From: UBA1181 sp045600225
GTDB lineage: Bacteria; Bacteroidota; Bacteroidia; Bacteroidales; Paludibacteraceae
Reading direction: 5' to 3'
Length of the DNA stretch: 64,000 bases
Assembly (NCBI GenBank): GCA_045600225.1
Contig: JAZRXL010000049.1
Coordinates: forward strand, 1-64,000
The position numbers were made by a program, and so were the translations under genes. Below, piece by piece: positions 8,310 to 17,629 of the stretch (its first letter is position 1; each line of letters opens with the position of its first letter). Under the pieces are notes generated by a model. It saw nothing but the letters and a program-made list of their open reading frames with translations. It did not search any database and was not told the DNA's origin.

Positions 8310-9423
8310 ATGATTACAATAGACCAACTTAAGAATGTGTTGGAACGCGAGGACGCGTTGAGGAGGTATCTTTGACATTGATGCCAAATTAGTTCAAATC
8401 GAGGAGGAGGAACTTCATACACAAGCTCCTGGCTTCTGGGACGACCAGAAGAGTGCTGAGAAGCAGATGAAGAAAATCAAAGACTTGAAGCGTTGGGTGG
8501 ATGGTTACAATGATGTAAAGGCGGCAGCAGAAGAGTTGCAACTTTCATTTGATTTCTTTAAAGAGGATGCTGTTACAGAAGACGAAGTAGAAGCAGCATA
8601 TGCGTTTGCTATCGATTTAATCGAGAAATTGGAACTTCAGAATATGCTTCGCAAGGAGGAGGATAAGATGGGTGCCGTTCTTAAAATCGTGGCGGGAGCA
8701 GGAGGAACAGAGGCCCAAGATTGGGGCGATATGCTTATGCGTATGTATCTTCGTTGGTGTGAATCAAAAGGTTATAAGACTGAGATTGCTCACCTTTTAG
8801 AAGGTGATGAAGCAGGTATTAAATCTGTTACCATTAAGGTTGAAGGAGACTATGCTTATGGCTATTTGAAGAGCGAGAATGGTGTGCACCGTTTGGTTCG
8901 CGTTTCTCCGTTCAATGCACAAGGTAAGCGTATGACATCCTTTACTTCTGTTTTTGTGGTTCCTTTGGTCGACGATTCCATCGAGATTGAGATTAATCCG
9001 GCAGGTATCTCTTGGGATACGTTCCGTTCAAGTGGTGCAGGTGGTCAGAATGTAAACAAGGTGGAGTCTGGTGTTCGTTTGCACTATAAGTTCCACAATG
9101 TGTTGACTGATCAGGATGATGAGATTGTAATCGAAAATACAGAGACACGAGACCAACCTAAAAATAAGGAGAATGCACTTAGACTTTTGAAGTCGCAATT
9201 GTACGAGATAGAGTTGGAAAAGCGCCGTGCTGAGACTGCTAAAATTGAGGCTGGTAAGAAGAAAATCGAGTGGGGTTCACAGATCCGAAGTTATGTGTTT
9301 GATGATCGTCGTGTGAAAGATCATCGTACAGATTACCAAACATCCAATGTTCAAGCAGTAATGGATGGAAACATCGATGATTTCATCAAGGCATATTTGA
9401 TGGAATTTGGTGGTAATGATTGA
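8310..9423 (+). CDS. prfB: Peptide chain release factor 2 (programmed +1 frameshift)
   Basis: Recognises UGA and UAA and triggers peptide release. The coding sequence is 8,310-8,372 joined to 8,374-9,423, giving 370 residues. The first frame starts at ATG 8,310 and runs 21 codons to CTT, then an in-frame TGA at 8,373-8,375. Skipping T8373 continues as Asp-Ile-Asp-Ala in the long frame. An internal Shine-Dalgarno AGGAGG (8,361-8,366) sits three bases before CTT TGA C, exactly the classic RF2 autoregulation site. The SPF codon-recognition tripeptide is at about 199-201 and the catalytic GGQ at about 244-246. Taking the ATG at 8,467 as the start would lose the first 52 residues. Confidence 0.96.
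8361..8376 (+). promoter_or_regulatory. prfB programmed +1 frameshift site
   Basis: AGGAGG, TAT, CTT, TGA, C. The Shine-Dalgarno-like hexamer, the slippery CTT codon and the UGA-C poor termination context are all in the spacing known from RF2 autoregulation: low RF2 favours the +1 shift and raises RF2 synthesis. Confidence 0.95.
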
Positions 9424-9443
9424 AAAATATAGACTATATTTGG

Positions 9444-9480
9444 CTAACGATAGGGGAGACTCTATCGTTAGTTTGGTTTT
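9444..9480 (+). terminator. Intrinsic terminator after prfB
   Basis: A perfect 10-bp stem CTAACGATAG (9,444-9,453) with CTATCGTTAG (9,462-9,471) and an 8-base loop is followed by a T-rich but interrupted tract (TTTGGTTTT). It lies 20 bases after the prfB stop and before the lipoprotein start at 9,504. Confidence 0.75.
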
Positions 9481-9503
9481 GTAGATATTTAAATGCAATT
9501 GAT

Positions 9504-10100
9504 ATGCGTCGTTTGGCTTTTCTAATATTGCCTTTATTACTTCTTTTCTCGTGTGAGAAAGGTGAGGTGGAAGGTGTATTGAATAATGAGGTTTCCCAAA
9601 ATATGCTTTTGGGCGGATGGAAACTTACTTCTGTAGAGTTCCAGTTGGTTTATAATCCAGCTAATCCCCTTGCTTGGATGTTGCCTTCTTTGAGAGATAA
9701 GATGCAAGAGAATTTGGAAGAGAAAATAATGCCAGGCTCACTCTATTTTATGAAAGATACTGTTTATTATGTGATTGACTTGCAGGATGGAACGCCTACA
9801 CATGTTCATGCGTATGGTGCTTATACGATAACCAACCATCCGGCAACTGTTTTCCCTGAGAATAAACACTTGGTTTGCAATGCCTATGCAGATTATTTCT
9901 ACATAAAGAATGACGATGGTCGTATGGCTCTTTATCTGACCAAAGATGGTGTGATGAAGATGTTGCGTGATGATGAATCACTTACTTCTTCTGTATGCGA
10001 CTTGATAGAAAGGAATATTGATGACGCTCAATTCTATATCTATATGGAGCGGAACAATTTGGACATATATGAGGATTTGGAGAGGTTGTTTGGAAATTGA
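9504..10100 (+). CDS. Predicted lipoprotein of unknown function
   Basis: Not recognised as a named family. From the ATG at 9,504 the protein is 198 residues with a clear type II signal peptide: two arginines, a Leu/Ile-rich stretch and the lipobox FSC with Cys17. A segment after the signal (LLGGWKLTSVEFQLV) resembles the opening strand of small lipocalin-like Bacteroidota lipoproteins, but this is only suggestive. An upstream in-frame ATG at 9,420 overlaps the prfB stop and would put 28 extra residues and the prfB terminator inside the gene, so I prefer 9,504. It stands alone between a terminator and a convergent gene. Confidence 0.7.
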   Translation: MRRLAFLILPLLLLFSCEKGEVEGVLNNEVSQNMLLGGWKLTSVEFQLVYNPANPLAWMLPSLRDKMQENLEEKIMPGSLYFMKDTVYYVIDLQDGTPTHVHAYGAYTITNHPATVFPENKHLVCNAYADYFYIKNDDGRMALYLTKDGVMKMLRDDESLTSSVCDLIERNIDDAQFYIYMERNNLDIYEDLERLFGN

Positions 10101-10241
10101 GAGATTTTAATTACACGATCCCTCCTCCCCATAGTTTTTTAGAATATTGTTATTTCCCAATTTTTTAAATATTTCCGTCCGTACCTCCTTCTTGGTCTAA
10201 TAATTCCAAAATAGACTTTAAGAAATAATAATAGAAAGGGC

Positions 10242-13200
10242 TTATCGCTTCCTCACGACCATTGCTTCCTCTCCTGTTCTCAAGATGTAATTTCCCGAAG
10301 GAAGGGACTCTAATTGAAGTGTAGTCTCTTTTGATTGTAGCGTTTGTGTGTACATTACTTGTCCTTGCATATTAATAATCTCTAATGGGAGATCAGATGC
10401 CTTCTCAAGTAATATGTTCAATTGACCATCTTCTCCTATTGGGTTCGGATAGATAATCGAACAACTCTTCGGGGTGGATTGAATGCAGGTTCCCTCTTCT
10501 TCCATTCCTAATAGGTAATGGCATGCATTTTCAACGATGGAAACGCCCTCTTTTGTTAAATTGCCAAGAGAGCTACTATTGATACCAATTTGGATGTACT
10601 TATTAGTTAGTTTTGTACCCGAGATTACGCTTCCTGCTTCTGCTTCAAAGATACATACTTGATCTGCTCCTTTGATGGTTGCTAATGTCTTTATTTCCCC
10701 TTCCACTGAATTAAATTGTGATGGGTTCATATAGGTATAACCCTTGTTGTTGATGGAAGAGATCAGATTTACCTCGGTCCCTTTAATTCCTGCGAAAATA
10801 GGGTGGTTGGGTTCATTAATGGCTAATGTCATATCAGTCATATTATCTCCATATCCACTGGTTGCCCAACTCCAAGTTGCATTGCTGGTTTTATAAGCAT
10901 GAACTTTCATATTTAGTACCGGAAGTGAGATGCCTTTTAGTTGTGACATTATTGGTGCGTTGGAAGCGGCCACTTCACTAATGATGACCATATCGAATTG
11001 ACTGAAATCGATGTTGGTCTGCTGGGCATCTACTTCCACTACATAAAGCTTTTCCGACTCTTTTAAAGTAGGTAGGAGAACTATATCGTTCACATAGTTT
11101 GCTACTTGAGGGTCGGTTATATAGGCCACTTTGGGTTTTGTAGTGGTTGTGTCTGCCACTACTGTGATGGTGCCTCCTGGTCCCTCAACATTTACATTCG
11201 GGCCTTCTGTTTGCAGTGTGTATATGTAGGTTCCAACCATAGTTGGTGTTCCTGAAACAGTGAGTGTTCCATTTTCATCTTTGGCAGTTACACCATAAGG
11301 AAGTGCTCCAAGTATTGTTAATTTATCTGCATTCGTATAAGTGAAAATAGTCGCATTCATCGAATTTCCTACCATAATTGTTTGGTTTCTTGCCCCTCCA
11401 GAACCTTTTCGTCCAATGGTGGCGGTATCTCTAACAATTGGCTTTCCTCCTACAACATAGATATCTGGCTGAGAGATGTTGGAAATACCATCTCCGATGT
11501 AGAAACCAAGGTGGGGAGGTTGGTTATAGGCGGTATTTTGCCACGCAACGCCGCAACGGTAAACTGCATCGTGCATTGGTGTAAATAATCGATACTTGCT
11601 CTCGATTGTAGTTGTGTAAATGAAGATTTCGCTTGGGTTCTCGTTGTTATAGGTAATAACCTCTTCACGCCAGTCTCCTAAGATGTCGGCCGATAGGCAT
11701 GGGTTTGCCTTGGTACCGTTGATTGAACTTCCTTTAAGTGTGATCAGTGTATTCACACCTTTGCCATTCCATTTTGTGATGGTAGTACCATCCAATAATT
11801 CGTCTTGTAGGTCTCCATCCCAGTAGATACGAAAGTTGATGGATGGTTTTGTTGTTGATATTACATTACCTTTACAATCGTATACACCTGCACCTCTGGA
11901 ACTCCAACATTCGAAACCTCTGTGGGTGGCATCGATATCGGCCGACATGCCTCGTCCGTTATCATTCACACTTGGTGCTTCTCCAAATATTACTTTCCCT
12001 GTTTTTAGGTTACGGAGTTCAAAACCATATTGGTTGTTCATCTCTTCATGAACAAACCATCCTTCTAATCCGGGTAATGATGGGTCTAGATCAGACACGT
12101 GCATTGCATCTCCGTGTCCGAATCCGGTTCTGTAATAGAGTCTTCCGTCGTGGTCGATACAAGCAGAACCATAGATGATTTCATCGTATCCATCGTCGTC
12201 TACATCTGCGACGGATAGATTGTGATATCCCTCTCCGTAAGCTCCTTGTCCTGATGTGGTAGAGTGGTGTTCCCATCTCTGAACTAGCTTTCCGTTTTTA
12301 AAATCGTAGGCAACTAGATTGGATTGTGTATAGTATCCGCGGCACATTACCACACTTGGATGAACGCCATCTAGATAGGCTGTGCAAGCAAGGAAACGGT
12401 CGCATCTATTACCATAGTTGTCGCCCCAGGTACTCTTGTTACTTACATTGCCTCTGCCTGGATTGTAGGCGATGGTATTGATTTCGGCACCGGTGGCTCC
12501 CTCAAATATGGTTAGGTATTCGGGTCCACTCAATATGTATCCTCCACTATTCCTATAATCGGCAGAAGGGTTATCCCCATTCATAATGATATTTTTCCCC
12601 TTTCCATCCTTAGAACCGGGAGCGGTCTTACACACCATTTCGGCCTTTCCGTCGCCATCGTAGTCATAAACTTGGAATTGGGTATAATGTGCACCAGCGC
12701 GTATGTTTATTCCCAAATCAATACGCCATAGGAAGGTGCCGTCTAATTCGTAGCAATCGATGTAAACATTGCCAGTATAGCCTGATTTAGAGTTGTCTTG
12801 AGAGTTGTTTGGATCCCACTTTACGAATAGTTCATATTGTCCATCTCCATCCACATCGCCAACACTCATATCATTTGGAAAATATGAGTAGTCGCCACTG
12901 GCATTGCTACCACCGTTAGGACGCCTTAATGTGATGGTTTTGTATTGATTTTGCCATACTGCGATAGTAGAGGATGACTCTGTTTCTATGTTATTATTTA
13001 CCGCTTTCACCACATATTTGGATGCTGTTGATCCATTTGCATCCAAGTAGTTTGTTTGTGTTGTGATAGGGGAATCGTTTATCTTCGTTCCATCACGATA
13101 GATATTAAACCCTACATTCGATTTATCGGTTCCTAAGAAGCGCCAACTTAAAAATACGCCATTGTTTACTTTTACAGCAACGACACCACGATCCAACTGT

Positions 13201-13298
13201 TCCATTTGTTTTGTGGCTCCCCAAAGTGTATTAGTGACAATCAAAAGTAATAGCGACAAAAACCATTTATTGAAAAGGTTGATTGTTGTGTGTTTCAT
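10242..13298 (-). CDS. Rhamnogalacturonan lyase, PL11 family, T9SS-secreted
   Basis: A 1,018-residue secreted enzyme predicted to cleave the rhamnogalacturonan I backbone of pectin by beta-elimination. Order: signal peptide (about 1-28, ending LWGA); a fibronectin-like domain (FLSWRFLGTDKSNVGFNIYRDG); the PL11 eight-bladed propeller to about residue 620, with repeated DVDGDGQYE and DYDGDGKAE calcium-binding loops; a putative Ig-like domain (SGTPTMVGTYIYTL); a roughly 200-residue domain of unknown role; and a C-terminal sorting domain from about 940 (IIYPNPIGEDG, then LPSGNYILR). The sorting domain implies T9SS export and surface attachment or release. It is downstream of the hybrid regulator on the same strand. 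Endo versus exo action cannot be told. Confidence 0.88.
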   Translation of the reverse strand: MKHTTINLFNKWFLSLLLLIVTNTLWGATKQMEQLDRGVVAVKVNNGVFLSWRFLGTDKSNVGFNIYRDGTKINDSPITTQTNYLDANGSTASKYVVKAVNNNIETESSSTIAVWQNQYKTITLRRPNGGSNASGDYSYFPNDMSVGDVDGDGQYELFVKWDPNNSQDNSKSGYTGNVYIDCYELDGTFLWRIDLGINIRAGAHYTQFQVYDYDGDGKAEMVCKTAPGSKDGKGKNIIMNGDNPSADYRNSGGYILSGPEYLTIFEGATGAEINTIAYNPGRGNVSNKSTWGDNYGNRCDRFLACTAYLDGVHPSVVMCRGYYTQSNLVAYDFKNGKLVQRWEHHSTTSGQGAYGEGYHNLSVADVDDDGYDEIIYGSACIDHDGRLYYRTGFGHGDAMHVSDLDPSLPGLEGWFVHEEMNNQYGFELRNLKTGKVIFGEAPSVNDNGRGMSADIDATHRGFECWSSRGAGVYDCKGNVISTTKPSINFRIYWDGDLQDELLDGTTITKWNGKGVNTLITLKGSSINGTKANPCLSADILGDWREEVITYNNENPSEIFIYTTTIESKYRLFTPMHDAVYRCGVAWQNTAYNQPPHLGFYIGDGISNISQPDIYVVGGKPIVRDTATIGRKGSGGARNQTIMVGNSMNATIFTYTNADKLTILGALPYGVTAKDENGTLTVSGTPTMVGTYIYTLQTEGPNVNVEGPGGTITVVADTTTTKPKVAYITDPQVANYVNDIVLLPTLKESEKLYVVEVDAQQTNIDFSQFDMVIISEVAASNAPIMSQLKGISLPVLNMKVHAYKTSNATWSWATSGYGDNMTDMTLAINEPNHPIFAGIKGTEVNLISSINNKGYTYMNPSQFNSVEGEIKTLATIKGADQVCIFEAEAGSVISGTKLTNKYIQIGINSSSLGNLTKEGVSIVENACHYLLGMEEEGTCIQSTPKSCSIIYPNPIGEDGQLNILLEKASDLPLEIINMQGQVMYTQTLQSKETTLQLESLPSGNYILRTGEEAMVVRKR

Positions 13299-13330
13299 TG
13301 TATCAGTATTTATTTCAGTTTTCTATGTTA

Positions 13331-13338
13331 CAAACATA
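13331..13338 (-). promoter_or_regulatory. Candidate -7 box for the PL11 gene
   Basis: TATGTTTG on the minus strand fits TAnnTTTG and lies 33 bases before the PL11 ATG. No TTG at the right distance was found, so activation by a regulator would be expected if it is real. Confidence 0.4.
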
Positions 13339-13481
13339 CAGACTATTTTCTAATGTCGTTTGGATTTTCACTCCATAAAGATGGAATTTTTTCTCAAAAT
13401 GGGGGGTGGGTAAGAAAAATAGTCAAGAAGAAGTCCTTTCATTAGAACCTTTTCTTGGCGTGTAAAGAGATCTATTTATTT

Positions 13482-16400
13482 CTACTTCTTTGTTTGAGTA
13501 GGAGAGATACCGAAGTAAGCCTTGAAGCGTTTGCTGAAATAAGAAGGATCGGAGAATCCTACCGCATAAGCAATTTCGTTGATAGATGCGTAATCATTCT
13601 CTTTCAATTGTCTCATTGCCTCGTTCAAGCGATATTCACCTAACAATTCTACTGGAGATTTACCAACCACCATCTTGATGCGTCGGAACATTGTAGAGCG
13701 GCTTACACATAGTTCATCAGCTAGATCATCAACGGATAGCTCTGCACTAGTGTATCGTTCACGAATTAAATTCATAAACTGATTTACGAATGGATCTTCT
13801 TTTACGATCTCCTGACTCTCTGTTGCCTCCTGTGTTTCCTCTTTTGGTTTCATCAATTGAGCCAATAGGAATGTTCTTTCCTGCTTCCTTAACTTGAATA
13901 TGCTTCTCAACTTAGCCAAAAGTTCTTCGTGACTAAATGGTTTTGGTATATAGTCGATAGCACCATTGGTCAATCCCAACAAACGGTCGTTTTCATCGCT
14001 TCTACCGGATAAGAACAGAATAGGAATATGAGAGTACATCTCATCACTTTGGAGTTGCTGGCACATCTCTATACCATTCATAATAGGCATTTCCACATCA
14101 CTAAGGATAAGGTCGACTTCTCTCTCCTTTACAATGTCTAATGCTTGTTGTCCGTCGTATGCGATAAGTACTTCGCAGAAGTCACCCAATAGTGTTTTCA
14201 TATTCTCGCAGATAAGCGGATTGTCATCCACCATCAAGAGTATATTATCAGCGAGTATTTCCTTATTCTCTGCATCCTTGTCTACGATAATTGGTTTACC
14301 TGTATTTTCAATGACAATTAGAGTCTCTGATTGAGGTATAGTTATTGAAATACGAGTTCCTTCTCCCTCCTTGCTGGTTGCGGAGAACGTACCATTGTTT
14401 AATTGGATATATTTCTTACAGATGCGAAGTCCAAGACCAGTTCCTTTTTCATCATTAGTTCCCTGGGTACTCTCCAAGTCTTCATCAGCCAATAGTTTCT
14501 TCAGCGCATTTTCTGACATACCCACACCCGTGTCTTGTACGAACATTGTAATGTTCTTCTCATCCTCCGAAGCGCCGATAGTGATGGTTCCTCCCATTTC
14601 GGTAAATTTAACGGCGTTACCGAGTAGGTTTCTGATAACAGCGCTAATCATACGAGGGTCGATGTATGCTTTATGGCTCAGATTCATCTCTTTGACACAC
14701 GAGATATTCTTGCGTTTAAGCAATCCGGTGGTTAATTGAATGGCATCGTCCACCAAAGGAATCACATCAATATCTTGTGGTTTACAGATGATGTCGTCTT
14801 GTTTAGATTGTGCCCAATCTAAGAGTTTAAGCATCTCACCCTGAAGAGTCTTGGCGGAGTCGTGAACATCTACAATCAATGATCGTTTATTCTCGTCGGT
14901 CATTGCCTTCTCCTTCTTTAACCAGTTCTCTAGTGCTACCACAATAGCAAACATTGGATTTTTCAAGTCGTGACCGATGACAGAGATCAAACTATCTTTA
15001 TCTTTTAGGGCGTTTTGCAACTCTAGTGTTCTTAGCGAGACTTGCTCGTTCAACTCGTTCTTCATCTTGATGAGTCGTCTCATTCTCCATCTAAACACAC
15101 CTGCAATGGCCAGTGATGCTAATAGTATCATTAAGCAGTAGAACCACCATGAGTTCCACCAAGGAGGAAGAACTGTGATGGAGAGGGAAATAATCTTCTC
15201 TTCACATTCTTCATTTGTTCTAAATGCTTTGGCTTCCAAGGTATATTTACCTGTTGGTATGTGGGCGAATTTGATGTTTTTATCGTATGGCATAGGTTGC
15301 CATTCGTCTTGAAGTCCTACAAGTCTATACTGAGATTGAATGCGATCGGCATCAGAGAAATCGATCATGTCGACATCGATAGAGATGTCGGTCTCACTAT
15401 ATTTCAAGCTTATGCTTGAAGACTGCGATAGTGGAGTCCCATTGAGAGGTTTCTCATCGACATTTATCTTCTTTCCTCTAATATAGATGTTAGAGTAGGA
15501 GAAATAAGGGATAACGGTCTCGAAATTAAGTTTGTTAGGATCTATACAGATATACCCTCCGTTAGTACCAAAATAGAGTTTGCCATCTTTCGCTTTGTAA
15601 CCAGAACGAAGATAGAAATAGAAGGTGGCAACATCCGTGTAGTTTCCAGGAAGTTTGTAGCTCTCCTTTTTCTCATAGTTGAAAGAGAGGATTCCGTTGT
15701 CTCCTGCCAACCAGAAGTTTCCATTGTCATCCTTGATGATGGTTCTATAATAGCTTTTGGGTACAAAGTCTAACATCTCAGGCACATTAGAGTTTCGAGA
15801 GAATCTTGCTATGCCTTCACTTGTAGCAGCGTATAGGTAACCATCCTTGTCTGCAATAATATCCGTGATGCTAAAAGGATTGGTTCGTTTTGTTGTGTTT
15901 ACATCTTGCGAGTAGGTGGTCATGACACCATTCTCCTCCTTCCATAGAGAGTTGGTGGTAAGGATCCATCTTGTATCTTCTCCACCTTCACAAACTGTGA
16001 ACACCCATTTGTTATTGTTGTTGGTTAGGGAATCGTAAGGCACTATCTTTTCCCATTTGCTGTTACCTTCTTTTTTGTGATACAATCCATCACCTGATGA
16101 GCAGGCATATATATCTGTTCCATCTGCAACACTGACACCAAAGAAGCAATTAGAAGGAGCTTTTATGCCTTCCAATTCATCTTTTTCGTACGCACCTGTG
16201 TTGGGGTTGCAACGATAGATACCTCCACCCCAAGATGCTACATAGCATACGCCAGAATTGGAACGGGCAATTTCAGAGATATTGTTGTTTGGGAATCTTG
16301 TTAATGATCTGAAATTGAACTTAGGATCTACGGAGTACAAACCACCTCCGTCGACGCTGACAATGATATTGTTGTTGTCATCTTCGGAGAAGGAAGAACA

Positions 16401-17459
16401 TACCGCCAATGGGAACCCAAAATCCCATGAACAGGTAATACCTGTTTTATTGCTTCTTCTGTATCTCCAGATACCTGAGTTTTGTGTTCCGAACCAGATG
16501 TCTCCCTGATTATCTTTCATAATACAGTAGATCTTTAATGCCTCGTCTAATGATGCATTGAAAGGTTTTAGGTTGACGAAGAGAGGGTTGGCTGATAGAA
16601 AGTCGTCGGTATACCATAAGCCGTGGGCATCTGTTGCAATCCAAAATCTTCCGCTCTCGTCGCGCACGATGTTGGTGATGCAGTCGAATGGAGTTTTGAC
16701 GATGATAGGGTCTTTTATCTGGGTATCGTTGATATTGAAGATCCATACCTCTGCGGATTGGGATGCGACTAAGAGCAAAGAGTCGTTCAAAGGAATCATT
16801 GTACGCACGAAACTGCAAGCTTCTCCTTTAGGAATGAAGCAAAGCTCTTTTTCTCCATTATGATTAAAGATTAGCATTGAATCCATGGATCCCAGCCAAT
16901 ATCTATCCTTTTTATCGACATACATCGAACGGACAAAAAGATTTTTCGAAGCTTTGAAAAGAGGATTCTCACTAGTGTAGGATTCGGTTTCAGGGTCATA
17001 TATGTAGGCTCCACTACTGGAATAGGCATATTGTTTCCCTTCGTTCAGATAAATCTCCATCGTCTCCTTGTAGAAACTCTCTTCGTACTCTTGTGGTTTG
17101 ACATCTCTAAATGTGTCATTCACAGGGTCATACTCTACGAATAATCCATAGTATCCACCAGCAGTCACTCGACCATTAGGTAGTGCGTGTACAAAAAGGA
17201 AGTCTTCTCTGGAAAAAAGGGAATACTCTTGTTTCCTATGATGTTTGAACGATTTCCCATCAAATCTTTCCAAACCAAAGTCGGTTCCGATCCAAATAAA
17301 GCCGTTACGGTCTTGACTAATCGAGAAGATACGGTTAGAGACAAGTCCGTCTTTTGTGGTATAGTGCTCAAAAATTCCGTATTCAACGGAAGAAAAGAGA
17401 CTATTGGAAATACCCAAAAAGAGCGAGATAAATAACAATATATGTCGAATATTTGCCAA
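13482..17459 (-). CDS. Hybrid two-component system sensor-regulator (HTCS)
   Basis: A 1,325-residue one-protein signalling system. Order: signal peptide; two seven-bladed Reg_prop-type propellers in the periplasm (start FEHYTTKDGLVSNRIFSISQD); a Y_Y_Y domain (about 660-760); one membrane helix near 768-790; HisKA with phospho-acceptor His at about 831 (SVIGHDLKNP); HATPase with NLLGNAVKFTE, DTGVGMSE and GTGLGL; a receiver domain from about 1,073 with acceptor Asp near 1,120 (LILSDVEMP) and a CheY-like Lys (YIPKPFS); and an AraC-type DNA-binding domain (about 1,222-1,325, SDPSYFSKRFKAYFG). HTCS proteins bind oligosaccharides and switch on polysaccharide-use genes. Placed between GH10 and PL11 genes, it is likely to sense xylan or pectin fragments, but the ligand is not known. 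Confidence 0.95.
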   Translation of the reverse strand: MANIRHILLFISLFLGISNSLFSSVEYGIFEHYTTKDGLVSNRIFSISQDRNGFIWIGTDFGLERFDGKSFKHHRKQEYSLFSREDFLFVHALPNGRVTAGGYYGLFVEYDPVNDTFRDVKPQEYEESFYKETMEIYLNEGKQYAYSSSGAYIYDPETESYTSENPLFKASKNLFVRSMYVDKKDRYWLGSMDSMLIFNHNGEKELCFIPKGEACSFVRTMIPLNDSLLLVASQSAEVWIFNINDTQIKDPIIVKTPFDCITNIVRDESGRFWIATDAHGLWYTDDFLSANPLFVNLKPFNASLDEALKIYCIMKDNQGDIWFGTQNSGIWRYRRSNKTGITCSWDFGFPLAVCSSFSEDDNNNIIVSVDGGGLYSVDPKFNFRSLTRFPNNNISEIARSNSGVCYVASWGGGIYRCNPNTGAYEKDELEGIKAPSNCFFGVSVADGTDIYACSSGDGLYHKKEGNSKWEKIVPYDSLTNNNNKWVFTVCEGGEDTRWILTTNSLWKEENGVMTTYSQDVNTTKRTNPFSITDIIADKDGYLYAATSEGIARFSRNSNVPEMLDFVPKSYYRTIIKDDNGNFWLAGDNGILSFNYEKKESYKLPGNYTDVATFYFYLRSGYKAKDGKLYFGTNGGYICIDPNKLNFETVIPYFSYSNIYIRGKKINVDEKPLNGTPLSQSSSISLKYSETDISIDVDMIDFSDADRIQSQYRLVGLQDEWQPMPYDKNIKFAHIPTGKYTLEAKAFRTNEECEEKIISLSITVLPPWWNSWWFYCLMILLASLAIAGVFRWRMRRLIKMKNELNEQVSLRTLELQNALKDKDSLISVIGHDLKNPMFAIVVALENWLKKEKAMTDENKRSLIVDVHDSAKTLQGEMLKLLDWAQSKQDDIICKPQDIDVIPLVDDAIQLTTGLLKRKNISCVKEMNLSHKAYIDPRMISAVIRNLLGNAVKFTEMGGTITIGASEDEKNITMFVQDTGVGMSENALKKLLADEDLESTQGTNDEKGTGLGLRICKKYIQLNNGTFSATSKEGEGTRISITIPQSETLIVIENTGKPIIVDKDAENKEILADNILLMVDDNPLICENMKTLLGDFCEVLIAYDGQQALDIVKEREVDLILSDVEMPIMNGIEMCQQLQSDEMYSHIPILFLSGRSDENDRLLGLTNGAIDYIPKPFSHEELLAKLRSIFKLRKQERTFLLAQLMKPKEETQEATESQEIVKEDPFVNQFMNLIRERYTSAELSVDDLADELCVSRSTMFRRIKMVVGKSPVELLGEYRLNEAMRQLKENDYASINEIAYAVGFSDPSYFSKRFKAYFGISPTQTKK

Positions 17460-17534
17460 TTTACGACTCCAATTTAATAATATTCAGAAAAAATTAAGGG
17501 GAACTATATTGTGTTCCCATGGTATTAGTTTAAG

Positions 17535-17565
17535 CAAATATACAATATATGTAAAAAAAAAGCAA
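17535..17565 (-). promoter_or_regulatory. Consensus Bacteroidota promoter for the HTCS gene
   Basis: On the minus strand TTG (17,563-17,565), 20 bases, then TATATTTG (17,535-17,542, followed by C). Spacing and both boxes fit the consensus. The -33 TTG lies inside the stem of the terminator of the upstream xylanase gene. Confidence 0.7.
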
Positions 17566-17591
17566 GGACAATAAAAATTTTGTCCTTGCTT
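17553..17591 (-). terminator. Intrinsic terminator after the GH10 gene
   Basis: Minus-strand stem AGCAAGGACAA with its complement (17,561-17,571 and 17,580-17,590), followed by nine T on the minus strand (A-run 17,553-17,561). Confidence 0.85.
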
Positions 17592-17629
17592 CCCGAATTT
17601 AGATATACTATGTGTGTATGATTATGATC

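Noticed and set aside
8467..9423. prfB starting at the internal ATG without frameshift
   Set aside because: The upstream frame, slippery CTT-TGA-C and Shine-Dalgarno are all present, and the short form lacks the first 52 residues of RF2.
13299..13481. Terminator after the hybrid regulator gene
   Set aside because: Only a loose CAAGAA/TTCTTG pairing with a long loop is seen, too weak to call.
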